Shown here: in pieces, positions 1-10,079 of the stretch
Numbering within the stretch: the stretch's first letter is position 1
How the letters are laid out: every line of letters begins with the position of its first letter
Origin: Coptodactyla brooksi
Taxonomy: Eukaryota > Arthropoda > Insecta > Coleoptera > Scarabaeidae
Reading direction: 5' to 3'
NCBI GenBank assembly: GCA_033557675.1
Contig: JAWQRM010000162.1
Coordinates: forward strand, 1 to 27,969
DNA length: 27,969 nt
Translations under genes and position numbers: made by a program
The notes under the pieces: generated by a model
What the model was told of the DNA's origin: nothing
What the model saw: only the letters and a program-made list of their open reading frames with translations
The model's database searches: none

Positions 1-351
1 AAAACGTTCTGAGTACGTATAACCTCAAAAACGTCTAACTTTACGATAGAGCTGTCAGTTGCCAGATTGCAACGCCAGGGTTGCCAAATCCCGAAACATA
101 AAAGGCAACCCTCGTAAACGTTATTGCACAAGTTGAGACAACCCACGGAACTTCTCTATATAACTTCAAAGAAGTTAATAACTTATTGAAGTATAAGAAG
201 TATATAACTTCTCTAATGAGAAGAAGAAAGCTTCCCAGGCTTTAATCGTATCGATAAGTCGAGTCTACGTGCGCGAGTCAGCACGTTATGGATACCAATA
301 GATCATCACTAATAGTTATAAATAAACCGTTTTACTTTTACTTTAAATTTT
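1..351. other. Unassigned AT-rich sequence
   Basis: I see no coding region or RNA gene here. There are short repeated motifs such as TTGCCA and GAAGTTA-like words around 60-230, but no boundary or family can be named. Confidence 0.4.
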
Positions 352-485
352 CAGATCGATTTTTATTCTCAAATTTATATCTTTTGAATTAAAATTTCAA
401 TATACAGAGTGATCCATGTATTAGCAGTAATACATAGGTCATTTTTTTTTAATTGAATACCCTGTATAGTTTTGTATTTTTGGAT
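352..485 (+). repeat. Left terminal inverted repeat, about 134 bp
   Basis: It pairs with 1281-1415 on the opposite strand. Within it is the perfect palindrome ATGTATTA-GCAG-TAATACAT (416-435). On either side sit outward-facing ends, ACAGAGTGATCC and (reverse complement) ACAGGGTATTC. The arm therefore contains a unit of about 64 bp that resembles a minimal inverted-repeat element itself. Confidence 0.85.
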
Positions 486-585
486 TCTACTTCATCATGT
501 AATTTCAACAACCTACAAGACTTAGGGTTTAAGTGATAAAGGTAATGGTTTAAAATTCATGCGCAATTCAGAGAACTTGAACATG

Positions 586-1255
586 TTAAACCATTACAAA
601 GGAAGCCTTCTTTCGTAGACGATAATATAAAGATAAATATTTTACTAAATGTACAATAGAATCAAATCTTAAGTTCACGTCAAATTGTCCGGGAAAATAA
701 CGTCTGTCATAAAACTGTTTTATGGCAAACAGCAAAATTTTATCTATACAAAATGATGTTTTCCCATGAACTAACAGAAGACAACCCAGACTGTAGACTG
801 CAGGTCTGCGAAGAAATGACGCAGAAGCGGATGAGTGAGACACATACCCAATATCGAAGTTGTTCCTGTTCTGGCAAACTTATATCCAGATGCCATAGAT
901 CCGACCCTTCTAAGTGAAAATGTGTGGCTTCAACAAGACAAGGCAACGCCCCACTATCTAGATGTATGACACTATCCAAACAAAATCTTTAGGAATGAAT
1001 GGATTGGATGCAGAGGTACCATTGAGTGGCCAGTCAGATCACCAGACCTTAACATTTTAGATATCTTTCTGTGGGGTTATAAAAAAAGTGTGTGTAACAA
1101 AACCAAATAACATTGAGAATCTCAAAGATAGAATACGCACACAAATAGACAATATTTCACCTCAAGTTTTAGAGAAAGTTAGGCAGGCATTCTACTACAG
1201 GCTATGTTTTTGTCGAGAAGCCAACGGAGACCATTTTGAAAATTTAATACGCTAA
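586..1255 (+). pseudogene. Decayed Tc1/mariner-superfamily transposase
   Basis: This is a DDE transposase pseudogene inside the 352-1415 element. The clearest part runs from about 850. One frame gives a block with WLQQDKATPHY (second catalytic Asp, ending at an in-frame stop near 966), then EWIGCRGTIEWPVRSPDL (third Asp) and FLWGY. A frame change near 1108 leads into NIENLKDRIRTQIDNIS and a C-terminal tail that stops at about 1255. The N-terminal helix-turn-helix half is only faintly visible. Order and spacing fit the DDE_3 transposases common in insect genomes, which are roughly 340-380 residues long. At least two stops and one frameshift make it non-functional. The family placement is by motif recognition. 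Confidence 0.75.
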
Positions 1256-1280
1256 AGCAAACAACGAGTAGCGTGTAAAA

Positions 1281-1415
1281 TCCAAAAAATACAAAAATAT
1301 ACAGGGTGTTCCATTTAAAAAAAAATGACCTATCTATTACTGCTAATACATGGATCACATTATATATTGAAATTTTAATTCAAAAGACGTAAATTTGAGA
1401 ATAAAAATCGACCTG
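1281..1415 (-). repeat. Right terminal inverted repeat, about 135 bp
   Basis: This is the reverse-complement partner of 352-485. It repeats the inner ACAGGGTGTTCC motif and a one-mismatch copy of the central palindrome. Confidence 0.85.
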
Positions 1416-2400
1416 TCCGAGCATTATCCACCATCTTCTAAAATATCGCCAAAAATCATTTTATTCCATAAGTGGCATCCTCACTGTATGCCGTTTTACA
1501 TCGCCTTAGATAGGTGATATTACGCTCATCGATATCGGGTTTTGTCTTGAAAGGTGTTTAGACAAATGTAATTCTAATTTCTCAATACCATTAAGGAAAG
1601 TAACTTCGTTGGTAAAGTTATTTTTGAACTGTTTTGTTTGAAGTTTAGCATATAGGCTCGAAAGATGCTGGTGTTTTCACACCGGAAGCGTGCGGTTACG
1701 CCGGAAGTGAATTCGAAATGCAGATTATACTAATTTATAGTATGTACAAAATAAACATTGAGGAGTTTTCTTTTCTGAGTAACATTTGTCCGTAAACCTT
1801 TCAAACAATATCTAATGTTATAAACCGTTATTAGAACTTTACCTGGGTGACAATATAAAACATATAAAATATTTAAAAAAAAACAGGCGAGTTCTACAAA
1901 AAAATATGAAATTGACTAATACATCAATTACCTGCAAAATATTACTTTTTGTTTTCCGGATAATTAGTTATTTCTACATTTTAGAACGACAAAAACAAAA
2001 CTAAATAACGCTGTGGTTTTTAAATTACGCAAAAATTAACCCTGGGAAATTGTTACTCATTTACTATATTTTTCAATATTTTCATGATGCTATCTTTAAA
2101 TTGGCGGATACTTTTGCGCAAGATAGAAAAATTGGCCTAACAAATAAATTTTTTTACATGGTTATAAATAATATAGGCGTACATACATTCAACTTTTAGA
2201 TCGCTAAATTGTGTGAATGTGTGAAAATATTTTGTTCGGTTCTGTGCAAATTGTTTTCTTTTTGTGTCTTATGAAACATGAAGAATCAAAAATCAAGAAT
2301 CGAAAATCAGCATTTTCGACACATTTTGTTTTTTTTTATTACAAAAAACGTAAAAATGCCGTTCAAGGGAGATTAGAATTAGTCGATGTGTATGGAGTGT
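1416..2400. other. Unassigned noncoding sequence
   Basis: No gene or element was recognised. The only compositionally distinct patch is 1675-1715, which is richer in CpG and holds two CCGGAAG words. It may be the edge of an old repeat. Confidence 0.4.
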
Positions 2401-2412
2401 CAAAACTGGTGT

Positions 2413-2651
2413 GCAACATTTTTGGGAGCTCTTTTAAAAATTTTTGGGAGAATACCACGATCAATTCTAAAATGTACTGCTATTAACTGGACAAATAAAT
2501 TGCATGACTTGCAAACTGGTTTGCAATATTTTTTGCAAAAATGCAAAAATGTTTGCAAGTTTGCAAAATTTTTGGCAGCTCTCTCCAAAATTTTTGGGAG
2601 AATACCATGATCAATTGTAAAGTGTAGTGTCATCAACTGAACAAACTGCAT
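2413..2651 (+). repeat. Diverged tandem duplication, period about 160 bp
   Basis: Copy 1 (2413-2505) and copy 2 (2573-2651) share the order GCAA[C/A]ATTTTTGG, TTTTTGGGAGAATACCA, GATCAATT, AACTG and a closing GCAT. There are scattered substitutions and a small deletion in copy 2. The spacer between them is rich in TTGCAAA/TTTGCAA words. Short open frames on both strands here are by-products of the repeat. Confidence 0.75.
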
Positions 2652-2663
2652 AATTCTGTCAAA

Positions 2664-2941
2664 CTGAAAAGGTCAGAATTAATAGAAAATGCGAGACCGC
2701 ATACCATTTGTTTGGACGGCAAAACCTTTTTTACTTCAAGTGAAGCCGTCAAAAATGACTTGGATCAGTTTTTTGCCAGTAAGGAAGAAGTTTTATGAGC
2801 ATGGAATCATGCTACTGCCAGAAAGATGGCAAAAGGTGTTGAACCAAAATGGTGAACATGTAATTACATAAGATATCTGTACTCTCTGAGAAAAGTGCCC
2901 TTCATTTTCACAAAAAATACGAAATTACTTTCCGAACAACC
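2664..2941 (+). pseudogene. 3' end of a mariner (DD34D-type) transposase gene plus TIR
   Basis: A badly deleted mariner copy. An ENARPHT block (after the second Asp region) is fused directly to a GKTFFTSSEAVKNDLDQFF-like block, so the middle of the catalytic domain is missing. One frameshift near 2785 then leads into KKFYEHGIMLLPERWQK and a stop at 2869-2871. After the stop, 2911-2941 reads outward as a mariner-like inverted repeat (TTCGGAAAGTAATTTCG on the opposite strand). No 5' TIR was found. The C-terminal GIMLLPERWQK block is very characteristic of mariner. The copy is inactive. Confidence 0.85.
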
Positions 2942-2945
2942 GTAG

Positions 2946-3775
2946 TAATAAATTTTGTTATTTTAAAAATTGAACAATAAACTATAAAAAGAGTCCCAAA
3001 TACATATTAATTTCCATCTCCCTGCAATATATTCTAATTGTCTTTTTTGGTTAATAACGCGTTTTCTACATTCTTTTATAACAAAATATAACATCTTTGG
3101 AAATGTTAAATACTATTATCAGACAAAACAGATAGTGCAGCAAAAGCAGTTACAATACAATAATTAAGGTTGACGAGATTGTATTAAAAATGAAATCAGT
3201 AAAGACAGAAAAGCAAAGAATAAATAAAGAAAAGGTACTAACATTTCTTTTGAATAAACAAAGTTCACCATTTAATCAGGAGTATTTAAGTTGCTTTCTG
3301 GATATGATAAGTTATTATTTACCGTAACGTGTAATCGATGATCGTAATCAATAATCAACGTAACGTGAGCAAGAAGAAATATAAACGCATATATGCGTAA
3401 TTACCATTCATGTGTTGTTTGTTACAAAAGCATTTATTCTACGAAAAATAACCTACAATAAAATATAATGTAAAATTCCTTTCTAATTCTTTTCATTTTT
3501 GTATTTACACAAAATAATATTTATCGCCTGTCATCAGATAATAATATACTTCGCCAAGAATCGTAGAAAATATCTACTCATTGCATACGAACACGTCAAA
3601 TACTTGTTAATCAGTACGCAGTTAGTATCTACTATTATTTGGCTACCACTCCCAATTGAAAAATATTTACGCAATTCAACCCTTATGTTCTAACGGAACG
3701 AAAGAAAACAGATGGCGTAAAAATTCCAAAGCATCGCCCACACTTGGTGAATACAAGTCGTAAACTTCAAACAAT
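2946..3775. other. Unassigned noncoding sequence
   Basis: No coding region or element was recognised. Around 3330-3370 there are repeated CGTAACGTG / ATAATCAACGTAACGTG words, which give a short imperfect repeat. Confidence 0.4.
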
Positions 3776-3943
3776 ATGGCGGTATATCACCGACGAAACA
3801 TTTTAACGACTCTGTTGGTTATTATTCCAGCAGGTTCGTTGGTAAAAAGAGGTAGTAATATGACATCTGCTGAAGTGTATAAAATACACAACGGCTTTGA
3901 AATTTGTTTGTTATTCTTGTTTCCAACAGCTCATGTTCGTTGA
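3776..3943 (+). CDS. Unrecognised 55-codon open frame (uncertain)
   Basis: An ATG in the context CAATATGGCGG opens a frame of 55 codons ending in TGA at 3941-3943. The predicted peptide starts MAVYHRRNILTTLLVIIPAG. This gives a basic start followed by a hydrophobic stretch (residues 10-20), and a second hydrophobic patch (CLLFLFP) lies near the C-terminus. Local GC and CpG are higher than in the flanks. I recognise no family. It may be chance, a small secreted or membrane peptide, or a 5' exon of a plus-strand transcript. It is kept only because start context and composition differ from the surroundings. Confidence 0.15.
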   Translation: MAVYHRRNILTTLLVIIPAGSLVKRGSNMTSAEVYKIHNGFEICLLFLFPTAHVR

Positions 3944-6900
3944 AAATTGTTTAGGTGAGGAATCTTTAGAAAAATGATTATATTTAACCTCAGATGTTCC
4001 TTGTTTAAAGAAATAAACGAAATTTAAAGATGAGCATCAAAATAACACTATAGCAATGTGTGTACCGCCAGGAAATAAAAAAAGGATAAAAGGAAATGAA
4101 TGATAAACTGTTGGTAATCACGGGAATGCCAATAATATGATAATGAACCACGTGCAGTTTACAGTAGACATAACAATTATGGTGCCCTATGAATTTTAAA
4201 TATTACCATTTATGCAAAATTATTCCCGCTACGTGACCGTAGAGTAACTACCTGACATGGTTTCCACGTTTTCAACTCAAGATAATAATACTTAGGCCAT
4301 AGCTATAATTTATAAGTACATAGATATGACGTAATCAAGGTTACATTTTTGTATTTTTAAATACACTTTTTGGTATTTTTAAGCGAGGTAAAGGTTTTAA
4401 ACGAATACCTTCTACAGTTAAGCATTCCCTAACAAATCACAGTAAATTAGCTAGACTAAAATTTTGCATCTCAACAATAAGACCAGAGGGATGTTTCCAT
4501 AATTGTGTTCATATTGATAAAGAATGATTCTACTTAACGCAATCTAAATATTCTTACTAAACAATGTTGAATGAAGAATGGCCTTGTATAATACTCAAAA
4601 GCCAATGGTTTAGCATAGGTGATGTTTATATCACCTCAAGACCTCATTATAATCCTCATAGAAAGCAATTTTTTGGTGGAAAACATAGCATTTGGCCTTT
4701 CGTTTTTCAATAGACTAAAGAAAGTTCGAGAAATAGAGCTAAAGGAACATTGATAACAAAAATGTTAAAAAAAGTCTGTTACTGTAGCAGCATTTAAGAA
4801 AATTATTCTTGAAAGTGAAAATTGCACTTTTTTGCACTCAGTTTCAAATTTTCCATTGCTTTTAATTACAAATGGAGATGGCTGGTTTATTCAGTTTAAA
4901 TGGCAGACATGTTTAGAATATTGTTGGTGGAGGGAGGAAATTCTTATAAGATTCCTCATACTAATAAGGCAAAACTTCATTCTGAAGGATGATTTTAGAA
5001 AAAGACAAATTCTTAATAAATTAAAACTTAATTTAAGTTACTTGCATTATTAATCGAGTTGTAAATTTCATGAATAAAATTGTTTCATTTAAATTGTAAA
5101 TGTATACTGTATTTTTGAACAACAATCAATTTGAAATGTAGGCAGAATAAAAAAACTCGTCTTTCATCCCTCCTGATGGTGCTAACTTGGTTAGAGAAAA
5201 GTCTGTCAAGCAGTTATTTTTCAGTTTTGGTGTAGTTTAACTGAAATTACTAACCAACAAATTTATGAAATGAGTAGATGAATTTTTCCATATATATCCA
5301 GCCAATATTTATTACTATTTACTTATAAATATTTATAAAAGCAACCCAAGAAAAATCGGTATTATTTACTGTTTGTGATGTGCTCTTCACGAGCACCGAT
5401 TCTGAAATTTGACATGCAAAAATTTATAATTCCCAACGTATTTTGTGTTTTTCTAATACTATTAAAACATTTAGTAGATATATTATTCAAATCAACTCAC
5501 TATTAATCTTAATTTCCTGTATATTTCAATTTTCTACGTAATCGTCCATCTGTGCCACTATATCAATGCAAATAATTGAAGAATAGTAAGCACAAAAATT
5601 AGCAGATCCTACGCCAGTCAAACATTTACAAACACGTTTTACGAATGCCGCAAACTATTTTCTGAGACCGGCGCCACATTTAATAACACTGCTCGAAATA
5701 GACAGAATATGTCTCCTTATTTATTGTCTCGTTACCACTAGTCAATTTGGTTTTAAGTTCTATATATTTTATGGCGCAGTAAAACGTTTGCTTGGTACTA
5801 AAACTGCTGTACGGTACATTAGCCCTAACATGTTTTCTGTTTTGACTGACAATAAATGTTCTAATTATGGCGTCTCAACTTGTGAGCTAAGATTGTATTC
5901 GGAAAATGCTGTTTCTTCTGTAATTTGTAATCAAACTACGTTTCTGCTAAATATGTATTCGAGATATTAGCTAGTGCCTGTTTGAATAAAAAATTAGAAG
6001 GATTTACCATACATTTCGTCAGTACTCACCATTTTACGTGTTAAATAGTATACTGCGTTTATATCAATCATGTTTAAGCAATTGTTTGTTTAAAGTTTAA
6101 ATGATAGAAAAAAATTACCCAATGTGTTGCATAATTGCATTTTTATCTAATCGTTTTTAATTACTAAAAATATTAGTAATGCAAAGTGATCCTTTATAAA
6201 ATTGTAACATAACTGAAGCTACCTCAGCTTCTACAGTCAAATCTATACTTCATTCAGAAAAAGTTTGAATGAAAATTTTTAACTTTTAAGACTTCTATTT
6301 TTTTGAAAAAGTAAAATCTACATTTAGAGTTATGTAGTTAATTTTACTACTTTAAATCATCAAATAACCCACAGGGCATATTTTCGCGAAAAATCAAATT
6401 ATTAATTATTCGTATAGGTATGTACTACTACAATAAATGATTTCCTTTCTAAACGATATATATACGTTGCGAAATATGTCATAAGTTGTCTCGCTTTTCT
6501 GCAAAATACTTTGACAGAGACAAATGTTTTTAAAGGTTTTAATTCTATTATCGGTAATGGACCCAATTTATCCTATCATTTAATTGGCACGTAGTAGAAT
6601 TTATTTCAAGAATTAAATACATTGTTCAACAAATTCATCTTCAAACATAATAAGAGTTAGCTTAGAAGAGCTTGTCATTACAAATGTGGATAACAAAAAG
6701 CAGTAAAATAACATTTTCTTTTAATTTCACAAAACTTGCTCAAAATTCCATTTATTTCTTGACAAATAATAGACATGTTTAACAAAACTTTACGATGAAA
6801 TATTGTCTTACGATAAAATTATGTCTTACAAAGTGTGAAGGAGCGTCGAATCGGGTGCCCTGATTGGCTATTGAATTGTGGCTTTCGCCCATTTTATCCT

Positions 6901-7346
6901 ACTATCAGGAAATTTTTATCTAAATACAAGTCAAGTGGTTAGGGCAAGAACATGCACTTGTCATCTATGTACAACTACTAATACATCTGATTGAAGTAAT
7001 AAACTTTCTTATGATGATTAAGATGTTTCTTTAGAAAAACAGCAAAGAATTGATGAAATTGCTGTTCGTCGTTATATTAACATTACATTAAAACACTTTC
7101 CGTCATTTGAAACGATCATTAAAACAATGAAAAAAAATCCCATCATTAGAATTTTAACGGTTTACGATAATTTCTGCACACTAATTATTTTATTTTGCTT
7201 TTTATTTTTATTGTTGAATTGTTTAAATAACCAATTAGTTTGCATTACGTTAACACCCAGCTTCAATCTTAATCGGGCATTAACACCCAAATAAAGTATT
7301 GTGGGAACAAGTACATTCTCTTTGAAACACTATAAAACATGTATGC
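3944..7346. other. Long unassigned AT-rich stretch
   Basis: About 3.4 kb without a convincing gene. Several open frames of 60-73 codons (for example 4832-5053 and 5788-5970) resemble no family I know and have no splice or Kozak support. Small hairpins occur near 5374 (GTGCTC/GAGCAC) and near 6213 (GAAGCT/AGCTTC). If the LRAT-like gene at 9011 has nearby upstream exons, they should be here, but I could not identify one. Confidence 0.4.
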
Positions 7347-7368
7347 ATATATATATATATATATATAT
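7347..7368. repeat. (AT)n microsatellite
   Basis: Eleven uninterrupted AT units. Confidence 0.95.
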
Positions 7369-7383
7369 GGATGTGTTGAGTTA

Positions 7384-7429
7384 TCATCCTGTTCTGACGA
7401 ACAACTAGATGTTCATCGGAATAGGATGA
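7384..7429. repeat. Imperfect 20-bp hairpin next to the AT repeat
   Basis: The arms 7384-7403 (starts TCATCCTGTTC) and 7410-7429 (reverse complement starts TCATCCTATTC) pair over 20 bp with three mismatches around a 6-nt loop. Weaker pairing continues outward for several more bases (GAGT with GACTC). Confidence 0.7.
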
Positions 7430-7559
7430 AGACTCATCACCATTATATTAGGACGAAAAAGGATGTCTGCCAGCACAAGAATATATATATAATTCTAAAA
7501 ATGAAATTCTAAAAATCCACGTGAACAAAAAATAAATTCTAAATTTAAAAACTAAAAAA

Positions 7560-8597
7560 TTACAAGAGCGGCTCATATAGGTCACCCTGCGCTGCTCAAT
7601 AATACCCTAACCTGTGATAGAAATTGCTTCTAACATTAGACGGCATTTCCAGTACTACAAAGTTAGCTGCATCTATTATTTTAGCCTGCAAGATAGAAAA
7701 ATTTTCTGCTCGTGCATGGCAATAAATGGTTTGTTTCAGAAACCCCCAGAGAAAAAAAAATCGTTTGGGAATAGATCTTGGAAAAGAATTTGTTAAAAAT
7801 TCTTTAACCACACATGCATTATGTGCTGGATAGCCGTCTTACTCAAACCAAACAGTTTTCAAGTCTATTGCAGGAATGTTCTGAATAGCTAGAACTACTT
7901 GCGTTTCTAGTAAGTCGCGATATTTCTGGGCGTTTAATGTCCCATCCATAAAAAAAGGACCTATTAAATGGTCACCCAAGATCCCAACTCAAGCATTAAG
8001 CTTTTGAGGATATTGGGTACGTACAGAAACACTTTTATGCAAGTTTTCGCGAGACCAGTCACAGACAATGGATGAATTGTGTTTTTTGTATAATGAAAAA
8101 GTACTCTTATTGGTGAAAATAATATTTGCAATAAAGTTTCCATCTTGACTAGCCTTTTCCGTTACGAGCTCACAAAATTCCATTCTTCGAATTTTATCCT
8201 CGGGAAATATCTCTTGACTTTTTCCGTACTTAAAGCCCTTATAGCCGTGCTTCCGCAAAACTTTTGACACAGTTGTTTTGCATACACCAATTCCTCGGCA
8301 GCTTGTCTGCTTGATTTTGTATCATAGGCTGCCACGATTCACGAGGGATCATTTCTTTCATCCCTGCTTCTTGTTGTTCGATTTTTTCCACTGAGACTTC
8401 TCTTAAGTGGCATTTCGAGCACTTCTTTAAACAATGACACTTTTCGAACATTGACGCAATATTCAAAATTGTCTGCCTACATGGAGTGGGTCTTCCTGCA
8501 AAAGCACGCGTAAAAACTCTATGCATTCTTTTGCAGAATTACCTTGATAATAACACTTAATCACTTGCAATTTTTCAGTCGAAGTAAAAACGCCCAT
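7560..8597 (-). pseudogene. Decayed Tc1/mariner-superfamily transposase
   Basis: A nearly full-length transposase pseudogene read from an ATG at 8595-8597 (MGVFTSTEKLQVIKCYYQGN) to a stop at 7560-7562. The blocks appear in order across several frames. First come a GRPTPCRQTILNI DNA-binding region and a KVLRKHGYKGFKYGKSQEI linker. Next are IANIIFTNKSTFSLY, where family members usually have D at the N position (first catalytic Asp), and TQYPQKLNA. Last come DGYPAHNA (second Asp) and FFLWGF. The stretch before FFLWG that normally carries the third Asp is deleted. Stops and frameshifts confirm decay. It belongs to the same broad superfamily as 352-1415 but is clearly a different family. No TIRs were identified. 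Confidence 0.85.
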
Positions 8598-9010
8598 TTT
8601 AACACATAAGACGTTTCTCGCCCGACTGGGTTCCACCATGTATGTATACCCCCTCTCTCATCCACTGTTGTCGCCTCAAATAGATGGCCTATGTCTAGAA
8701 CTTACGTGGACATGGGGTATATATACGTCAATTTTAATTTATGTCACAGAACAAAAAATGAATCAAGGATTTTAAGAGCATCGCTGCGTATATTTTTTTT
8801 TAAATGTAGCAAAAATATCAACGAAACATACACACTTCTTCAATGAACTTTATTCATTGGGGAAGCGTTCTATTTTTGAGAATTGTAAGCAAAGAATTTT
8901 TCACATTACTTTAGGTTGCGTAACAGGATTTACATGCATAAAAGTGAAATTTACCTGATTTAGCAGAAATCAAAATCTAAAATTACTTAACATAGTTTTT
9001 TTTTTTTCAG
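8598..9010. other. Sequence between the transposon and the LRAT-like exon
   Basis: No gene seen. The last 17 bases, an uninterrupted T tract followed by CAG (8994-9010), form a strong 3' splice site for the exon that starts at 9011. Confidence 0.5.
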
Positions 9011-9285
9011 AAAAGAGTAAGCAAGCGCAGCACATTCACATCTACTCCTTGAAAGAACACAGAGGCACTCTCAAGATGCATCAGTTTACCCTTGAAGAAT
9101 TCTGGCCAGAAGGAACTCAACTGAAGATTAATAACTTTTCGGACAAGTCCGAAACTCCACACGCAGAAGACGTGATTAAGAAGCAAATAACCAGCGCAGA
9201 AAAGAGTAAAATGAAGTGGCACAACACGGAGCATTTCACCTATTGGTGCCGGTATGGTCCTCCAGAAACCCCCAGGAGTAAACAT
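9011..9285 (+). CDS. LRAT/PLAAT-like domain protein, internal coding exon
   Basis: This exon encodes the C-terminal half of an LRAT (NlpC/P60-like) domain. It opens after a T-tract CAG acceptor with two bases of a split codon. It reads HIHIYSL, then EEFWPEGTQLKINNFSDK, then AEDVIKKQITSAEKSK, and then HNTEHFTYWCRYG. The order of an INN..D block, a VI.+.I..AE helix and an N-x-EHF...RYG block is that of LRAT-family acyltransferases and phospholipases, which act on membrane lipids. The family motif is NCEHF with a catalytic Cys. Here the codon at 9226-9228 is ACG (Thr), so catalysis by the usual mechanism is unlikely. The catalytic His should be in an upstream exon that was not found. The exon ends in CAT|GTAATA, phase 0. 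Family recognition is by motif, without a database search. Confidence 0.75.
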
Positions 9286-9338
9286 GTAATACTAAAATGT
9301 GATAAAGGTGCTGTGTTTCTAAGATACTATGTTTTCAG

Positions 9339-9428
9339 AACAGCGAAAACGTAAAGGGCATCAATTTTGGATTGTACGCGGGCTTTGCAATGTTCAGGCG
9401 GATTAGAAGAGGTTCTAGCCAAAAGTGA
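9339..9428 (+). CDS. LRAT/PLAAT-like protein, terminal coding exon
   Basis: After a 53-bp GT-AG intron (9286-9338, acceptor TGTTTTCAG) the frame continues phase 0 for 29 codons and stops at TGA 9426-9428. It reads NSENVKGINFGLYAGFAMFR and ends in a basic tail (RRIRRGSSQK). Many LRAT-family proteins end in a hydrophobic helix. Here a short hydrophobic stretch (NFGLYAGFAMF) followed by arginines would suit membrane attachment, which is inference. Reading through the intron gives a different 23-residue tail and a stop at 9352-9354. The spliced version is favoured because it has good splice sites and restores a plausible helix. Confidence 0.65.
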   Translation, partial: NSENVKGINFGLYAGFAMFRRIRRGSSQK

Positions 9429-9915
9429 ACAGAGTGCATAAAGCAGTTCAGTAAGACAGAAGATATATTGGGTTATTTCCACTTATCGGCTCTTTATCAA
9501 AGAATATTGATATTTCTTTCTCCAAGTTGAAAACAGTGACACCATATCCAATATGCTTCTACTTAGTCATGTAGATAACATTGTAAATATTTATATATTT
9601 AGTATTTTATATATAAATGTACTAATCAACCGTATTTGTATTATAACAAATGTTAATTTAAGTTCTTAATACTGATGTTAAATATCAGTACATATTTACG
9701 TAGATTCCGATTTTTCTTGTTTTATATTGTTATCGTTAGTAGTAATCATAAAATTGTTTTGTGTTGGGCATTTATTTTGTATCGAGAATGAGTTGTTCTG
9801 TTTAGTTTTTTACAAAATCGCAGCTAAACATCTTCTTAACATACAATTGTAATGAATAATCATGTAAACATAATGCTGTGATATTTTGAAATAAATGCGA
9901 AAACTAACATGGACA
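9429..9915 (+). other. Probable 3' UTR of the LRAT-like gene
   Basis: AT-rich sequence without coding features follows the stop. A canonical AATAAA polyadenylation signal lies at 9890-9895, so transcripts would end near 9905-9915. Confidence 0.5.
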
Positions 9916-10079
9916 TGAATTATTCTCAATATATAACGATAAAAATAACAAGTTGTTCTTAAGTACACTTAAATGCAGTAATGGATATAAAGCCACCTCC
10001 CGTAGCAGGCCTATCCAAGTTCATCAAACAGAAGGTCTCCTTATCCCCATCATAACACCTTCTGCTTTGTATGTATATA

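Larger units (their letters stand above)
352..1415 (+). mobile_element. Tc1/mariner-superfamily DNA transposon with long TIRs
   Basis: About 1,064 bp bounded by two inverted arms, 352-485 and 1281-1415. The outer ends read CAGATCGATTTTTATTCTC on the left and, on the opposite strand, CAGGTCGATTTTTATTCTC on the right. The arms match over about 130 bp with few mismatches. Between them lies a decayed plus-strand transposase whose C-terminal half is still readable. No clear TA target duplication is visible at these ends, so the true termini may be inside the arms, at the ACAGGGTGTTCC-like motif. The group assignment rests on the DDE blocks and not on a database match. Confidence 0.85.

Noticed and set aside
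586..979. Minus-strand frames of 79-85 codons in the first transposon
   Set aside because: The plus strand encodes recognisable transposase blocks. The minus frames are by-products.
4618..4712. Plus-strand GDVYITSRPHYNPH-like reading as the missing first LRAT exon
   Set aside because: It faintly recalls the LRAT 'GDLI....Y.HW' start, but HW-Y-VG is absent and there is no good donor in the right place, so it is probably chance.
5788..5970. 60-codon plus-strand frame
   Set aside because: No family resemblance, no splice context and average composition.
9007..9285. Minus-strand open frame of 92 codons
   Set aside because: It is antisense to the LRAT-like exon and has no recognisable features.
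9286..9354. Unspliced C-terminus of the LRAT-like protein ending at 9354
   Set aside because: A GT-AG intron of typical insect size gives a more plausible C-terminal helix and basic tail.
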